Shown: positions 1-7,960, counted from the stretch's first letter. The stretch is 33,771 nucleotides of DNA from Streptomyces sp. NRRL F-6492 (GCF_001280125.1 NZ_LGEG01000262.1:1-33771), one strand, 5' to 3'. Numbers and translations are program-made. The notes: a model not told the origin generated them from the letters alone.

Positions 1-47
1 CATCGACATCCCACGGCTTCGGCCGCGCCACCCCGCACCTCCGGATC

Positions 48-64
48 ATCACTCCTGGAGTGAT
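48..64. repeat. short inverted repeat near the window start
   Basis: ATCACTCC (48-55) and GGAGTGAT (57-64) form a perfect 8-bp inverted repeat around one base, with GGATC/GATCC overlapping its ends. It lies upstream of the first possible reading frame and could be an operator or the end of a gene outside the window. Nothing else in bases 1-190 looks coding. Confidence 0.4.
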
Positions 65-206
65 CCAACCATCTCGAAGATCATTTCGTTAGGAGTTCTT
101 AGAGTAGCCACTGATCGGGTGATGGGCTGACGTGCCGCAACGCACGAGGCTCCCGTGCCGTTGAGAAAGGTGTTCGACGTCTCAACTCATCAGCATAGGA
201 GACTCG

Positions 207-398
207 TTGGTTCCCTATTCTGCTGGAGGGCGGGGTGGAGGTGAAGCTCGGCGTGTGCGGGAAGCCGTGCGGCGGCACGTCTGCAGCAGCGCCTTCGCGG
301 AGGCGGAGAAGGTCGTTCCGGCCGTGCTGTCCGACCCTGGGGTGCGGGAGGCCAGGGCGCGGGTGGAGGCGGCGGAGAGGGAGCTCGGCATCGAGTAG
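207..398 (+). CDS. small hypothetical protein, possibly a remnant
   Basis: This is a 63-codon frame starting with TTG, with AGGAG at 197-201 five bases upstream. The first third has poor codon bias. From about codon 25 onward third positions are strongly G/C and the protein becomes a plausible charged helix (AEAEKVVPAVLSDPGVREAR). That suggests a genuine C-terminal coding piece joined to a weak start, so it may be the tail of an older gene. I recognise no family. It stands alone before a gene-poor stretch. Confidence 0.35.
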   Translation: MVPYSAGGRGGGEARRVREAVRRHVCSSAFAEAEKVVPAVLSDPGVREARARVEAAERELGIE

Positions 399-953
399 GA
401 ACGCTGTGCGGGCGTCCGCAACGCCGCGCGCTGCGGCATGGCCCCCCTTCTCTGGCGCCCGGTCGGGAAGCGGTCGACTGTCGGCGCAACGACGCCGACA
501 GCGGGATGCGGACTCGGCAGGCTGGCAGGCCGTACGACGGTCGACAGCAGGACGGCGCCGCGGTCAAGCCGTATGCGTGAACGCAGTTACCGGCAGTCAA
601 CGGCGCCATATGCCGATCGATGATGGCGGGTCAGGGTGGCCGAACATCGCGTACGGCGGCGCGGGGCGGTCGCACAGGGTGGTGCTCGGAGGCGGCGACG
701 GGGCGGGGCAGCGGCTGGTGGGGGCGGTGCCGACAGCGGCCGCAGGGTGCTGGAACAGCGGGGCCCCGCCGCTTCGAAGCAGCGGGCTGAGGAACGGGGA
801 GCGCGGCCAGAAGTATGAGGAGTGAGGCGCGCTCGGAGACGCCGCCTGCGCCGTGCAGCGTTTGACGGCCGGGGCGTGAAAGGGGGTTGGCCGGGTACGC
901 GCGGTCACACACGACGAAGCGTCACCGCACCACCGAGGAAGTGGGGTCCAACC
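399..953. other. no gene recognised
   Basis: Several overlapping frames are open on both strands, but none keeps codon bias together with a believable protein; they are Arg/Gly/Ala/Pro-rich shadows. The last 20 bases hold a GAGGAA (935-940) that may serve the next gene. Confidence 0.5.
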
Positions 954-1196
954 ATGATGATTGCCGGAATCATCGCCGTCTGCGTGGTACTCGCCGTTCT
1001 GGCGTTCTTCCTGCCTCGCCTCTCCAAGCATCCCGAGCGTGGTACCCAGAAGACCCTTGGCCTGGGCTCCCGTGCGGGTGGCAAGGCTCCGGGCCTGTTG
1101 GGCCGTCTCTTCAGCAAGCCGTTTCGCAGCAGTTCGAAGGCGGTCGGCAAGAGTGGATCCGCCGGCCGTCGCGTTCGGGGCCACATGCCCTTCTGA
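954..1196 (+). CDS. small membrane peptide, DUF6411-like
   Basis: This 80-residue protein has one N-terminal transmembrane helix (about residues 2-21, MIAGIIAVCVVLAVLAFFLP). A basic, Gly/Ser-rich tail follows, with blocks GTQKTLGLGSRAGGKAPG and SKPFRSSSKAVGKSGSAG. The pattern matches, from memory, the DUF6411 peptides common in Streptomyces, whose function is unknown. The frame is open further upstream, but that extension is Arg-rich and unlike the family. The start is therefore set at the first of two adjacent ATGs (954/957), with GAGGAA about 13 bases before. A strong hairpin follows 15 bases after the stop, so it is probably monocistronic. The basic tail is predicted to face the cytoplasm (inference). 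Confidence 0.82.
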   Translation: MMIAGIIAVCVVLAVLAFFLPRLSKHPERGTQKTLGLGSRAGGKAPGLLGRLFSKPFRSSSKAVGKSGSAGRRVRGHMPF

Positions 1197-1211
1197 CGCT
1201 GTGCTCCTTCT

Positions 1212-1247
1212 CGGCCCGGCCCCCGACCCCCGTCGGTGGCCGGGCCG
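1212..1247 (+). terminator. hairpin terminator after the DUF6411-like gene
   Basis: CGGCCCGGCC (1212-1221) pairs perfectly with GGCCGGGCCG (1238-1247) around a 16-base loop. There is no U-tract, as is usual in Streptomyces terminators. Confidence 0.65.
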
Positions 1248-1289
1248 CGGTGTATCTGCGGTGGGCCCGGCTTGTGGTGTCGGTGTCCG

Positions 1290-1700
1290 TCAGAGGCCGA
1301 TGATCTCGCGCAGGAGGCCGCTGGCCCCGGAAGGGGATTTGAGGCCGGACCGGGCCCCGTGCCGGGCAGCCGGGCGGATGAGCGGGGCGGCGGCATCGTT
1401 CGCGTGAGCGGGGTCGGTGGAACCGCTGAGGATGAGCTTGTCCACCGGCGCCTCAGAGCCGTCCTCCTCAGTCACCGGGCCGCACCCGCCGGCCGGGGGG
1501 GTGGACGACGCCGGTGGGGAAAGGCGTGGGTTTCGCGGAGCTCGAGGTCGGTCCGGTGTGGGTGGGGGAAGGGAGTGCCGCCGGTGGCGGGGACTGGGTG
1601 GATCTTGGGGCGAGGCTCGTCGATGGGGCCGTCCGCGGCGGCTGTGGCTGTGGCTGTGGCTGTGGCCAGGGTGGTGGTGCCGGTGGCGATGTGGTCCTCG
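1290..1700 (-). pseudogene. decayed unknown gene, minus strand
   Basis: Two minus-strand stretches look coding but sit in different frames. Near 1480-1700 there is IDEPRPKIHPVPATGGTPFP, following an Ala-Thr repeat. Near 1290-1480 there is EAPVDKLILSGSTDPAHAND, ending in SGASGLLREIIGL and a stop at 1290. At least one frameshift separates them and no start codon is convincing. I recognise no family. The Ala-Thr run is encoded by the hexanucleotide repeat at 1640-1663. Confidence 0.35.
1640..1663. repeat. (GGCTGT)4 tandem repeat
   Basis: Four perfect copies of GGCTGT. Read on the minus strand it gives an Ala-Thr run inside a decayed gene. It is the same class of hexanucleotide slippage as the TACGAC arrays at 23143-23166 and 33742-33771. 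Confidence 0.9.
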
Positions 1701-1706
1701 TCCGGG

Positions 1707-2270
1707 TCGGCGCGGACACCCGCGGCTCCCGGGTAGAGATCCGTACAAACATCGGCCGCGTGCTCCGCCTCGACAAAGAGGGCTCCGCCGAGGTCGCCCG
1801 CATCATCGTGCCCGGCTTCCTGGAGCCCGGCGAGGATCCCGAGGACATGGTCGCCAGCGCCTCGCTGCGCCCCCTTGCCGCTGTCCTCCAAGGGTTCCGC
1901 GGTCAGGACGGACACCTGGTCGAACAGCTCGCCTCCCGTGCGCTCACCAGTGGCAGGCGCAAGGTCCACGTCCCGCGCGACCAGGGCGGTCGGGTCGTCA
2001 GCGCCGGCGGCGGCGAGGATCAGGACGACGGCACGCAGGCCACCGCCGAGGCCGCCCTGTTGCACTTCTCCAGCCCGAGGGGTTCGGTCACGATCGCCGG
2101 GTTCCTGCGCACCGGGTCTGCCGGCCGGAGTCGCTGGTGTGGCTGGAGGGCTGCCAGGTCCTGATCCGGTGGCGGGCGGAGAACGAGATCACCGACCTGT
2201 GCGCTGCCCGTGTGGTGCGGGACGGCGCGCTGGAGCGCGGCGCGCAGGTCGGCGGGAGGGGTGGGGGGCG
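1707..2270 (+). pseudogene. frameshifted unknown gene
   Basis: Codon bias is excellent in one plus frame from about 1735 to 2095, giving RTNIGRVLRLDKEGSAEVAR, VPGFLEPGEDPEDMVASASL and further acidic helical sequence. It then switches to a second frame from about 2128 to 2250, giving PESLVWLEGCQVLIRWRAEN and EITDLCAARVVRDGALERG. A single indel between about 2095 and 2128 would join them into roughly 170-180 residues. No good start is visible and the upstream part is low complexity. I do not recognise the family. It faces the decayed phosphatase at 2400-2810 tail to tail. Confidence 0.45.
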
Positions 2271-2399
2271 GGCTGGGTGTCCATGGGCGGGTCTTCTCGG
2301 TGGTCGGTCGGGTGATGGGGGTGATCAGGGCGGTGGTGTTGTCCGCGTACGGGTCCCGCTGCGCGCGGGCATGGTGGACGGCGTCGGCGACCAGGCGCG

Positions 2400-2810
2400 G
2401 CAGTACGCGGATCGTCCGGCAGGTAGCCGGTCAGGTCGTGGTCGGCGTCCCTGTGGGGCTCGTAGGCGCCGTTGGAGGCGAGCAGCAGCAGCCCCGGCCG
2501 GGCCGGGCCGCCCATGTGCACGATCGCCGGGTGCCCCCGACGCTGTTCGGTCTTCTCGTCGTCCCCGGTCCTGCCGAGGCAGGCGGTGATCAGGTTGCGG
2601 TCCCCGCGGCTGCCCCGGACACGGCGGGCGTCGTGATCCTCGGTGAGCAGCCGCAGAGGCCCACCGAGTCCGTCGAGAGGGATCCGTTGAGTCCATCGAG
2701 AAGGAAGAGGAGGAAGTGGGCGCGGGCATCGCCCGACCAGGCGACCGGGAACAGGCCGCCCGGGGCCTGCACGGCGACGACGGCCACGGCAGAGGACGGG
2801 CCATGAACGG
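2400..2810 (-). pseudogene. decayed PPM/PP2C-type Ser/Thr phosphatase
   Basis: Two minus-strand frames together carry the ordered landmarks of a PP2C phosphatase. First is AVVAVQAPGGLFPVAWSGDA followed by RAH (compare W-x-GDSRAY). Next are LRLLTEDHDARRV (compare LTxDHT), NLITACLG (compare ITRxLG) and PGLLLLASNGAYEPH (compare LLLCSDGLW). A frameshift lies between about 2660 and 2690. The Asp of the SDG motif reads Asn here. The N-terminal part with the first metal-binding Asp is missing and the C-terminus runs out near 2400. In the family the enzyme removes phosphate from Ser/Thr using two metal ions; this copy should be dead. The family call is inferred from motif order. Confidence 0.55.
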
Positions 2811-2915
2811 GAGGTGCGGCGGGCGGGGTCGGCGCAAGGGAGCCGGGGTGGCCGGGCTGGTGGATCTGCCGCCGGGATGCGAGACGATGCGCGTCTCTTT
2901 CCGCCGAAGCGGTGG

Positions 2916-3440
2916 CTAGTGGGGCCGGTCGCCGGGAGGGCCGGAGGAGGATGGTGGTGTCGTGTTCCGCTCCTCGAGGTGGACGTCCATGGTGGCGTTC
3001 AGGTCGTCTACGAACGCTTCGAACCGCTTGAGGAGTTGGGGCGGGTAGTGCGACATGGCGGTGTCGAGGCGGTGGGCGAGCGGGCCGAAGAACTCGTCCG
3101 CCCTCTCCTGGATGTGTCCGCCGCTGCGCAGCGTGACGATGCGCCGGTCGGAGTGCTCGCGGGCCCGTGTGATGTGTCCCGCCGCTTCGAGACGGTTCAG
3201 GAGTGCGGTGGTGGCGCCGGTGGACAGGGAGATCCGCTCGCTCAGCCGCGCCGGGGACAGGGGGGTGCCGCGCTCTTCGGCGGCGGCGATCTCCAGGACC
3301 GCGGTCGCGTCCGTGGAGTGCAGGCCCAGCCAGGCGGCGAAGCGCCGGCTGAGCTCGGCGTAGTGGCCGCCGTAGGTTCTCAGTGACTCCATCAGCCGCT
3401 CGCGCTGCTCCGCGACGCCGTCGCGCACTGCCTCTTCCAT
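2916..3440 (-). CDS. MarR-family transcriptional regulator
   Basis: This is a 174-residue protein if started at the ATG at 3440; the frame is open to a TTG at 3503, but that has no ribosome site. It is all-helical with a winged helix at about residues 40-110. The recognition region is STGATTALLNRLEAAGHI, and the wing has the family's DRR signature (EHSDRRIVTL). The helices at 1-35 and 115-165 would form the dimer interface. It is divergent from the MFS exporter at 3561 and the intergenic inverted repeat overlaps the exporter's -10 box. It is therefore probably a ligand-responsive repressor of the exporter. The ligand is unknown. The C-terminal tail (NTTPPSSSGPPGDRPH) is disordered. Confidence 0.88.
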   Translation of the reverse strand: MEEAVRDGVAEQRERLMESLRTYGGHYAELSRRFAAWLGLHSTDATAVLEIAAAEERGTPLSPARLSERISLSTGATTALLNRLEAAGHITRAREHSDRRIVTLRSGGHIQERADEFFGPLAHRLDTAMSHYPPQLLKRFEAFVDDLNATMDVHLEERNTTPPSSSGPPGDRPH

Positions 3441-3496
3441 GCCTCCGCCCTTCGCTCTTGTCCCTCGGTCCGCGCGGTCCGCGCGGTCGTCCTGCT

Positions 3497-3525
3497 TTGA
3501 CAACCTACCGCCACCACTTTACCTT
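3497..3525 (+). promoter_or_regulatory. sigma-70-like promoter of the MFS gene
   Basis: TTGACA (3497-3502), 17 bases, then TACCTT (3520-3525). This is a near-consensus housekeeping promoter. It predicts a start near 3532, leaving a leader of about 29 bases that includes the GGAGG ribosome site. Confidence 0.7.
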
Positions 3526-3553
3526 CATGATGGAATTACTTCACCATGGAGGT
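3521..3553. promoter_or_regulatory. probable MarR operator
   Basis: ACCTTCATGATG (3521-3532) and CACCATGGAGGT (3542-3553) form a 12-bp inverted repeat with 10 matching positions around a 9-base spacer. It covers the -10 box, the predicted transcription start and the ribosome site of the exporter. Binding there by the divergently encoded MarR protein would block transcription. Confidence 0.6.
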
Positions 3554-3560
3554 ATCTGGC

Positions 3561-5063
3561 ATGCGTGACCCGTCCCCCACCCCCGAGGAGACGACCGAGC
3601 CCTACCGGTGGCGGTGGCTGATCCTGACGGTGATGATCGTCGCGGAGATCATGGATCTCCTGGACGCCTCGATCGTCAACGTCGCCGGACCGGACCTGGA
3701 GAGATCCCTCGGTGCCGGTTCCGTCGGGCTGCAGTGGGTGATCGGCGGCTACGCCCTCACCCTGGGCGCCGGGCTCGTGCTCGGCGGCCGGCTCGGCGAC
3801 CGCTACGGCCGGCGCCGGATGTTCCTGATCGGACTCGCGGCCTTCACCGCGGCCTCCCTGCTGTGCGCGGTCGCGCCGAACATCGAGTCGCTGATCGCCT
3901 TCCGCCTGCTGCAGGGCACCGCCGGAGCGGTGCTGCTGCCCCAGGGCCTGGGGCTGCTGCGGGAGAACTTCTCCGGTCCCGAGCTCACCAAGGTCTTCGC
4001 GATCTTCGGCCCCGTCCTCGGCCTGGGCGGCATCATCGGCCCGGTCCTGGGCGGCTTCCTCATCGAGGGCGACTTCTTCGGCCTGGGCTGGCGCTCGGTG
4101 TTCCTGATCAACCTGCCCATCGGCATCGCGGCACTGATCGTCGCCGCGAAGTTCGTGCCCAAGAAGGCGGGCGACCCCACCGTACGGGTCGACATGACCG
4201 GCGCCGCTCTGATCGTGGCGTCCTGCGCTCTGCTGGTGCTGCCGCTCAACCAGGGACAGGAGAACGGCTGGCCGCTGTGGACGTGGCTGTCCATGGCCGC
4301 CTCGGCGATCGGGTTCGCCCTCTTCGCCCTCCAGCAGCGCCGCACGGCCGCCGCGGGCCGCGAGCCGTTGGTGACCCCCGGTCTGCTGCGCAAGCCGGCC
4401 TTCACCGTCGGCCTCGGCGGCATCGCCCTGTTCTTCGGCGGGCTCGTCGGCACCCAGCTCGTGCTGACCCTGTTCCTCCAGATCGGCCAGCACTTCACCG
4501 CCGGTGAGGCGGGACTGGGCAACCTGCCACTCGCGGTGGGAACCGCGATCGGCGGTGCCATCAGCGGCGCGTTCCTCGCCGACAGGATCGGCCGCAAGGT
4601 GCTCCAGATCGGACCGCTGGTCCAGCTGGCCGGCGCGGCCGTGCTGTGGTTCGAGCTCGACGGCCTCGACGCCGCCTCGTTCTCGATCTGGGACATCGTC
4701 CCGGGCACGACGGTGGCGGGCATCGGCGCCGGCATGGTGATCGCCGCCCTGTTCAGCTTCATCCTGGCCGCGGTCGACGACAACGAGATCGGATCCGCCT
4801 CCGGCGTCCTGTCGGCGGTCCAGGCGGTCGGCGGCTCCATCGGCGTCGCGGTCTTCGGCTCGGTGTTCTTCGCCCGGGCCGAAACCGGTGACTTCACCGG
4901 CGGCTTCCACCGCGCGCTGGTCGTCCAGGCGTGCCTGCTGGTGGTCTTCTTCGCGATCACCTTCCTGCTGCCCAGGAAGGGCCGCCCCGAAGACGAGCAG
5001 CACGGCATCACCTCCGAGGCGACTGCCGACGGCTCCCGCACCAAGCGGCACCTCAGCGTCTGA
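3561..5063 (+). CDS. MFS drug exporter, DHA2 (14-TM) family
   Basis: A 500-residue integral membrane protein of the EmrB/QacA drug:proton antiporter group. The DHA2-type motif D1 is DLLDASIVNVAGPDL (32-46). Motif A is GGRLGDRYGRRRMF (75-88). A Gly/Pro-rich motif-C-like helix follows (GPVLGLGGIIGPVLGGFLI). The hydrophobic profile suits 14 helices and the C-terminal tail is charged. The start is the ATG at 3561 because GGAGG (3548-3552) sits eight bases before it; an in-frame ATG at 3546 has no ribosome site and lies in the operator. It should export a hydrophobic or cationic compound using the proton gradient under control of the divergent MarR protein. The substrate cannot be told from sequence. 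It looks fully intact. Confidence 0.92.
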   Translation: MRDPSPTPEETTEPYRWRWLILTVMIVAEIMDLLDASIVNVAGPDLERSLGAGSVGLQWVIGGYALTLGAGLVLGGRLGDRYGRRRMFLIGLAAFTAASLLCAVAPNIESLIAFRLLQGTAGAVLLPQGLGLLRENFSGPELTKVFAIFGPVLGLGGIIGPVLGGFLIEGDFFGLGWRSVFLINLPIGIAALIVAAKFVPKKAGDPTVRVDMTGAALIVASCALLVLPLNQGQENGWPLWTWLSMAASAIGFALFALQQRRTAAAGREPLVTPGLLRKPAFTVGLGGIALFFGGLVGTQLVLTLFLQIGQHFTAGEAGLGNLPLAVGTAIGGAISGAFLADRIGRKVLQIGPLVQLAGAAVLWFELDGLDAASFSIWDIVPGTTVAGIGAGMVIAALFSFILAAVDDNEIGSASGVLSAVQAVGGSIGVAVFGSVFFARAETGDFTGGFHRALVVQACLLVVFFAITFLLPRKGRPEDEQHGITSEATADGSRTKRHLSV

Positions 5064-5128
5064 GCCCCGGCCGGAGACCGTGTGCGGCAAACTGCCCCGC
5101 CCGGCCCCGAACAGGCCCCCGCCCCGGC

Positions 5129-5335
5129 GTGAGGAGGGCCGAGTCCGACCGGACGGTCAGGCCCAAGGTGATCCGGGCCGCGGAGCCGGTCTGGGTGGAG
5201 TCCGGTACGCCGCGGGCCGGGATGGTCCAGGTGCCGCTCTATCGCATCGTCGACGTCGACGCCCTCGTCGACGCGCACTCCGAGGCCGGCCGGGAGGAGG
5301 TCCGCCGGGTCGGGAAGGGCCGGCACCCGCCGCTT
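5129..5335 (+). pseudogene. degenerate gene copy A
   Basis: From GTG at 5129 the frame reads ESDRTVRPKVIRAAE, later PLYRIVDVDALVDAHSEAGR, then EEVRRVGKGR. It aligns along its length with copy B at 6868-7082 (ESDWTV, RAAE, EADREELRRVGKGR). Both are preceded by GTGAGGAGG, which looks like the original ribosome site. The YR-x-x-DVDAL plus GKG pattern recalls small Streptomyces DNA-binding or accessory proteins with repeated 'GKG(K/R)' ends, but I cannot name the family. The A frame has no proper ATG and continues past 5335 into Pro/Ala-rich sequence, so it is probably non-functional. Confidence 0.5.
5285..5322 (+). repeat. 38-bp direct repeat, copy A
   Basis: Bases 5285-5322 match 7023-7060 at 36 of 38 positions in the same orientation (it begins GCCGGCCGGGAGGAGG). 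Together with the weaker surrounding similarity, it flanks the YaaH-CsbD pair at a distance of 1738 bases. Confidence 0.85.
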
Positions 5336-5583
5336 GCCGCACCGCGCCCGAAGGCGAAGGCGGCGCCTGCGCCGGCGGAGGGGCCGGGCGTGCGGAGGGG
5401 CCGGGCGGAACCGGTGCTTTGCGCCTGCTCGGTCATGCGGCGGGGGCAGAGGCGGGGTTGAGGCGGAGGGTGAGCCAGACGGTGACGCCGGCGGTATCAA
5501 GACAGCTCTGGAAGGAAGGACCGAGAGAACCGACGAGTTCGACACTGCGGGCGGGCCGGTACGCAGGAGTTGCGCCGGGCCCG

Positions 5584-5595
5584 TACTCTTCGGGC
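5584..5595 (+). promoter_or_regulatory. -10 box for a leaderless YaaH-like gene
   Basis: TACTCT (5584-5589) ends six bases before the GTG at 5596. Initiation seven bases downstream would fall on the start codon itself. No convincing -35 box is seen and there is no ribosome site before the GTG. Confidence 0.45.
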
Positions 5596-6300
5596 GTGTC
5601 CGATGCTTCCCGTACCTCCAGCCCCTCCGAGCCGCCGGCCGCCGACGCGGTCACCCGGATCGTTCTGCGTCCCGTCGCCAGTCCTCTTCCTCTGGGCTTC
5701 TTCGCCCTGGGGATGGGCAGTGCCGTCCTGTCCACGCTCCAGCTCGGCTGGGTCCCCCTGGCACAGAGCGAGGTGCTGCTGCTCCTGATATTGATCTTCG
5801 TCGTGCCGCTGCAGTTCGTCGCCGGAATCTTCGCCTTCCTCGCCCGCGACGCCGGGGCGGGTACCGCTCTGCTGCTCCTCGGCGCCTCCTGGGCCGGGAC
5901 CAGTGTGACGTCGCTCGACTCCCCGCCCGGGCAGCCGGTCGTCGCCCAGGCCGTCTTCCTCCTGGCGCTCGTACCCTTCGTCCTCGCCCTCGCCGGGGCC
6001 GCCGTCAAGTCGAAACCCCTGTTCGCCGTACTGCTCACCCTCACCGCCGTGCGGTTCTGCCTGACCGGTCTGTACGAGGCGGGCGCGGGTGAGATCTGGC
6101 AGTCGGCCGCCGGATGGACGGGCCTGGGCATCGGGGCCTTCGCCCTCTACGGCGGCCTCGCCCTGCTCGTGGAGGACGGCGAACAACGCACCGTCCTGCC
6201 GCTCTTCCGGCGCGGCGCCGCCCGCCGATCCATCGAGGGAGACCTGCGGGAGCAGTTCACCGCCGCACAACAGGAGGCGGGAGTACGCCACCAGCTGTGA
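5596..6300 (+). CDS. GPR1/FUN34/YaaH-family membrane protein
   Basis: A 234-residue protein with six predicted helices between residues 25 and 190. The N-terminal tail is Ser/Pro-rich, and a family-like segment follows: NPxG-type ASPLPLGFFALGMGSAVL. The helices are Gly/Ala-rich and a charged tail closes it (RRSIEGDLREQFTAAQQEAG). The pattern matches Streptomyces proteins annotated as GPR1/FUN34/YaaH (acetate/succinate channel family), although the bacterial NPAPLG motif is altered to SPLPLG. GTG 5596 is chosen because the family sequence starts there and a -10 box sits at leaderless distance; the frame is open much further upstream without coding character. CsbD follows 147 bases later. Transport of a small carboxylate is inference. 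Confidence 0.78.
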   Translation: MSDASRTSSPSEPPAADAVTRIVLRPVASPLPLGFFALGMGSAVLSTLQLGWVPLAQSEVLLLLILIFVVPLQFVAGIFAFLARDAGAGTALLLLGASWAGTSVTSLDSPPGQPVVAQAVFLLALVPFVLALAGAAVKSKPLFAVLLTLTAVRFCLTGLYEAGAGEIWQSAAGWTGLGIGAFALYGGLALLVEDGEQRTVLPLFRRGAARRSIEGDLREQFTAAQQEAGVRHQL

Positions 6301-6447
6301 TCCCGGCCGAAGCCGAGCGGAAAGGCACCTCGGCCGCTGCTCTGCAGATGATGCGGCCGGTGCGCAACGCCGAGAGGGTTTGCCGGAGCCGCGGGCGGCA
6401 AGGCGTGGCGGTGGGAAGAAGGTTCTGCGAAGCGAAAGGCGGATGTC

Positions 6448-6621
6448 ATGGCCGGGGACGAGAAGGTTCAGGCGAAGGCCGAGCAGGCCAAGGGCAAGGT
6501 CGAAGAGGCTGCGGGCAGGGCGGTCGGCAACGAACGACTGACCGCGCAGGGCCGCGCCGACCAGGCCAAGGGCGACGCCCGCCAGGCCAAGGAGAAGATC
6601 AAGGACGCGCTCACCGACTGA
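6448..6621 (+). CDS. CsbD-like stress protein
   Basis: This is a 57-residue, highly charged helical protein (KVQAKAEQAKGKVEEAAGRA ... QAKGDARQAKEKIKDALTD). It is the full length and pattern of the CsbD family, abundant general-stress proteins of unknown mechanism. AAAGGCGG about ten bases before the ATG is the ribosome site. A near-perfect terminator follows 16 bases after the stop. In Bacillus csbD is sigma-B dependent; I looked for a GTTT/GGGTAT promoter upstream and found no convincing pair. Confidence 0.92.
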   Translation: MAGDEKVQAKAEQAKGKVEEAAGRAVGNERLTAQGRADQAKGDARQAKEKIKDALTD

Positions 6622-6637
6622 GCACCGCACAAGACCC

Positions 6638-6670
6638 GGCCCCCACCCCTCCCCCCGGGTGGGGGCCTTT
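6638..6670 (+). terminator. strong intrinsic terminator after csbD
   Basis: GGCCCCCACCC (6638-6648) pairs perfectly with GGGTGGGGGCC (6657-6667) around an 8-base loop and is followed by TTT. It is the clearest rho-independent terminator in the window. Confidence 0.9.
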
Positions 6671-6875
6671 CACATGTCCGTCCAGGACCCATACCGGAGC
6701 CATCCAACTCCCTACGTACCTCCAAGCCTCGTCCACACCGGTGAAGCAGCACGCAGCACCTCACAGCCCTCAGCAGGATCCCACCGGGTGCAGTGGAAAC
6801 CGAGGCAGCCGAACCCGCCACCACGGAACCCTGCCCGGTCCGAGGCAGGCCGTCGCCCGCCTCCGTGTGAGGAGG

Positions 6876-7082
6876 ATGGAATCGGACTGGACCGTCAAGC
6901 TCGGACAGAACCGGGCCGCGGAGCGGGCGGGGGTACGGCTCGACACCCCGCGAACCAGGACGGTCGACGCCCCGACCTCCTGCACCGCCGACAACAGCGT
7001 CCTCCTCAACACGCACCTCGAAGCCGACCGGGAGGAGCTCCGCCGGGTCGGGAAGGGCCGATGCTTGGCGCACTGCACCCGA
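6876..7082 (+). pseudogene. degenerate gene copy B
   Basis: ATG at 6876 is directly preceded by GTGAGGAGG and encodes MESDWTVKLGQNRAAERAGV ... DREELRRVGKGR. It is the paralogue of copy A at 5129. Unlike A it has a real start codon, but after GKGR the frame becomes Arg/Lys-rich nonsense (CLAHCTRRRRGKGG) and stays open to 7229. The central hydrophobic YRIVDVDAL segment of A is replaced by TSCTADNSVLL, so B is also damaged. The family is not recognised. Confidence 0.5.
7023..7060 (+). repeat. 38-bp direct repeat, copy B
   Basis: 36 of 38 bases are identical to 5285-5322; the differences are A for G at position 7027 and C for G at 7038. Confidence 0.85.
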
Positions 7083-7117
7083 AGGCGGAGAGGCAAAGGC
7101 GGCATAGAAGCCGGGCA

Positions 7118-7219
7118 CGCAACTGCTGGACCATCGCAGAGCGGGCCGGAGAGAGCACCCCGGACGGCATGCAGCACCTGCTCGGGCGGGCCGAATGGGA
7201 CGCCGACCAGGTCCGTCAG
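7118..7219 (+). pseudogene. IS701-like transposase N-terminal scrap
   Basis: The frame reads RNCWTIAERAGESTPDGMQH then LLGRAEWDADQVR. This resembles the N-terminal region of IS701-group DDE transposases (…TPDGMQxLLGRAxWDADxVRDDLR). Only about 33 residues remain; what follows (QTVVIPLRLLAK) is unrelated and no catalytic DDE part is present. It marks an old insertion or deletion junction. Confidence 0.5.
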
Positions 7220-7227
7220 ACCGTTGT

Positions 7228-7381
7228 GATCCCGCTCCGGCTCTTGGCCAAGCCGCATACCCGCCGGCAGATCACGCGCGCCTCGGTCGCGAAGACGCCC
7301 TATCCGGCGCTGGTGGCCCTGCCCGTGCACGATCCGGAGTGGGGCCCGGCGGGCCGGGACGGTGAAGGAGAAGCGGCATGA
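7228..7381 (+). pseudogene. C-terminal remnant of an unknown gene
   Basis: In the frame after the transposase scrap: RRQITRASVAKTPYPALVAL then PVHDPEWGPAGRDGEGEAA and a stop. Codon bias is good and the TGA overlaps the ATG of the next frame as ATGA (7378-7381), which is typical of translational coupling. This looks like the surviving end of a gene that was co-operonic with the one at 7378. I recognise no family. Confidence 0.35.
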
Positions 7382-7960
7382 GCGCGGGGTCGTACGGCGC
7401 GGACGCCTACGGCTGGAGCCGGCCCGGATCCGCCGGGCACCAGGACGACGCGGTGAACGCCCCCTGGAGGTGTCACAGGTCCTGGCCGCCACCGGGTTCC
7501 CGCCCGGGCGGGCAAACGGGCTCGTCGCACGGCTGGAGGCCGGGGCGGTCGCCGGGGCCCGCACCCGGATCGCGCAGAGTAGCGCCCCTAGCGGGGGCGA
7601 GGCGCGCTTCGCGGACGGCTGGGACGAGGCTGTACGGACGGTCGCCACCGGCCTGCTGCAGCTGGCCGACCAGGCCGCCGCCCAGCGGTCCTCCTCTCCC
7701 CGGCAGCCGGTGCCGTGGCTCCGGAGGGAACGGCGACGCCATCGGCTCCGGCGCCCGAGGCGCGGGAGGCCCCGGAGGCTGCGCGGCGTTGGACGTGGGC
7801 CCTGGCCGGTACCGGAGCACTTCCCCGTCCTCAACGCGCCGGAAGAGATCGCGCTCGTGGCCCTGAGCGCCGTGTGGGAGGAGGATGAGGACGACGGGTA
7901 CGTACGGCGGCTTCAGGAGTTCACCGAACGGCACCGCGGGCCGCCCGGAGGAGCTGCTGC
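7378..7960 (+). pseudogene. multiply frameshifted unknown gene
   Basis: A good start exists (GGAGAAGCGGC then ATG; MSAGSYGADAYGW), but coding character jumps frame. LEVSQVLAATGFPPGRANGL ... WDEAVRTVATGLLQLADQAA lies at about 7465-7690. GAVAPEGTATPSAPAPEARE ... RRWTWALAG follows at about 7700-7800 in another frame. EHFPVLNAPEEIALVALSAV ... YVRRLQEFTERHR is at about 7815-7940. At least three indels are needed to rebuild one protein of about 190 residues. I do not recognise the family. The Ala/Pro middle looks like a linker between two helical domains. Confidence 0.45.

Noticed and set aside
3546..3560. upstream ATG of the MFS frame
   Set aside because: It lies within the operator and has no ribosome site; GGAGG is ideally placed for the ATG at 3561.
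3803..5545. 580-codon minus-strand frame opposite the MFS gene
   Set aside because: Composition is Arg/Pro/Ser-rich antisense shadow; the plus strand has clear MFS motifs, ribosome site and codon bias.
6378..6403. GTTT word as a sigma-B promoter for csbD
   Set aside because: No GGGTAT-like -10 at the required distance.
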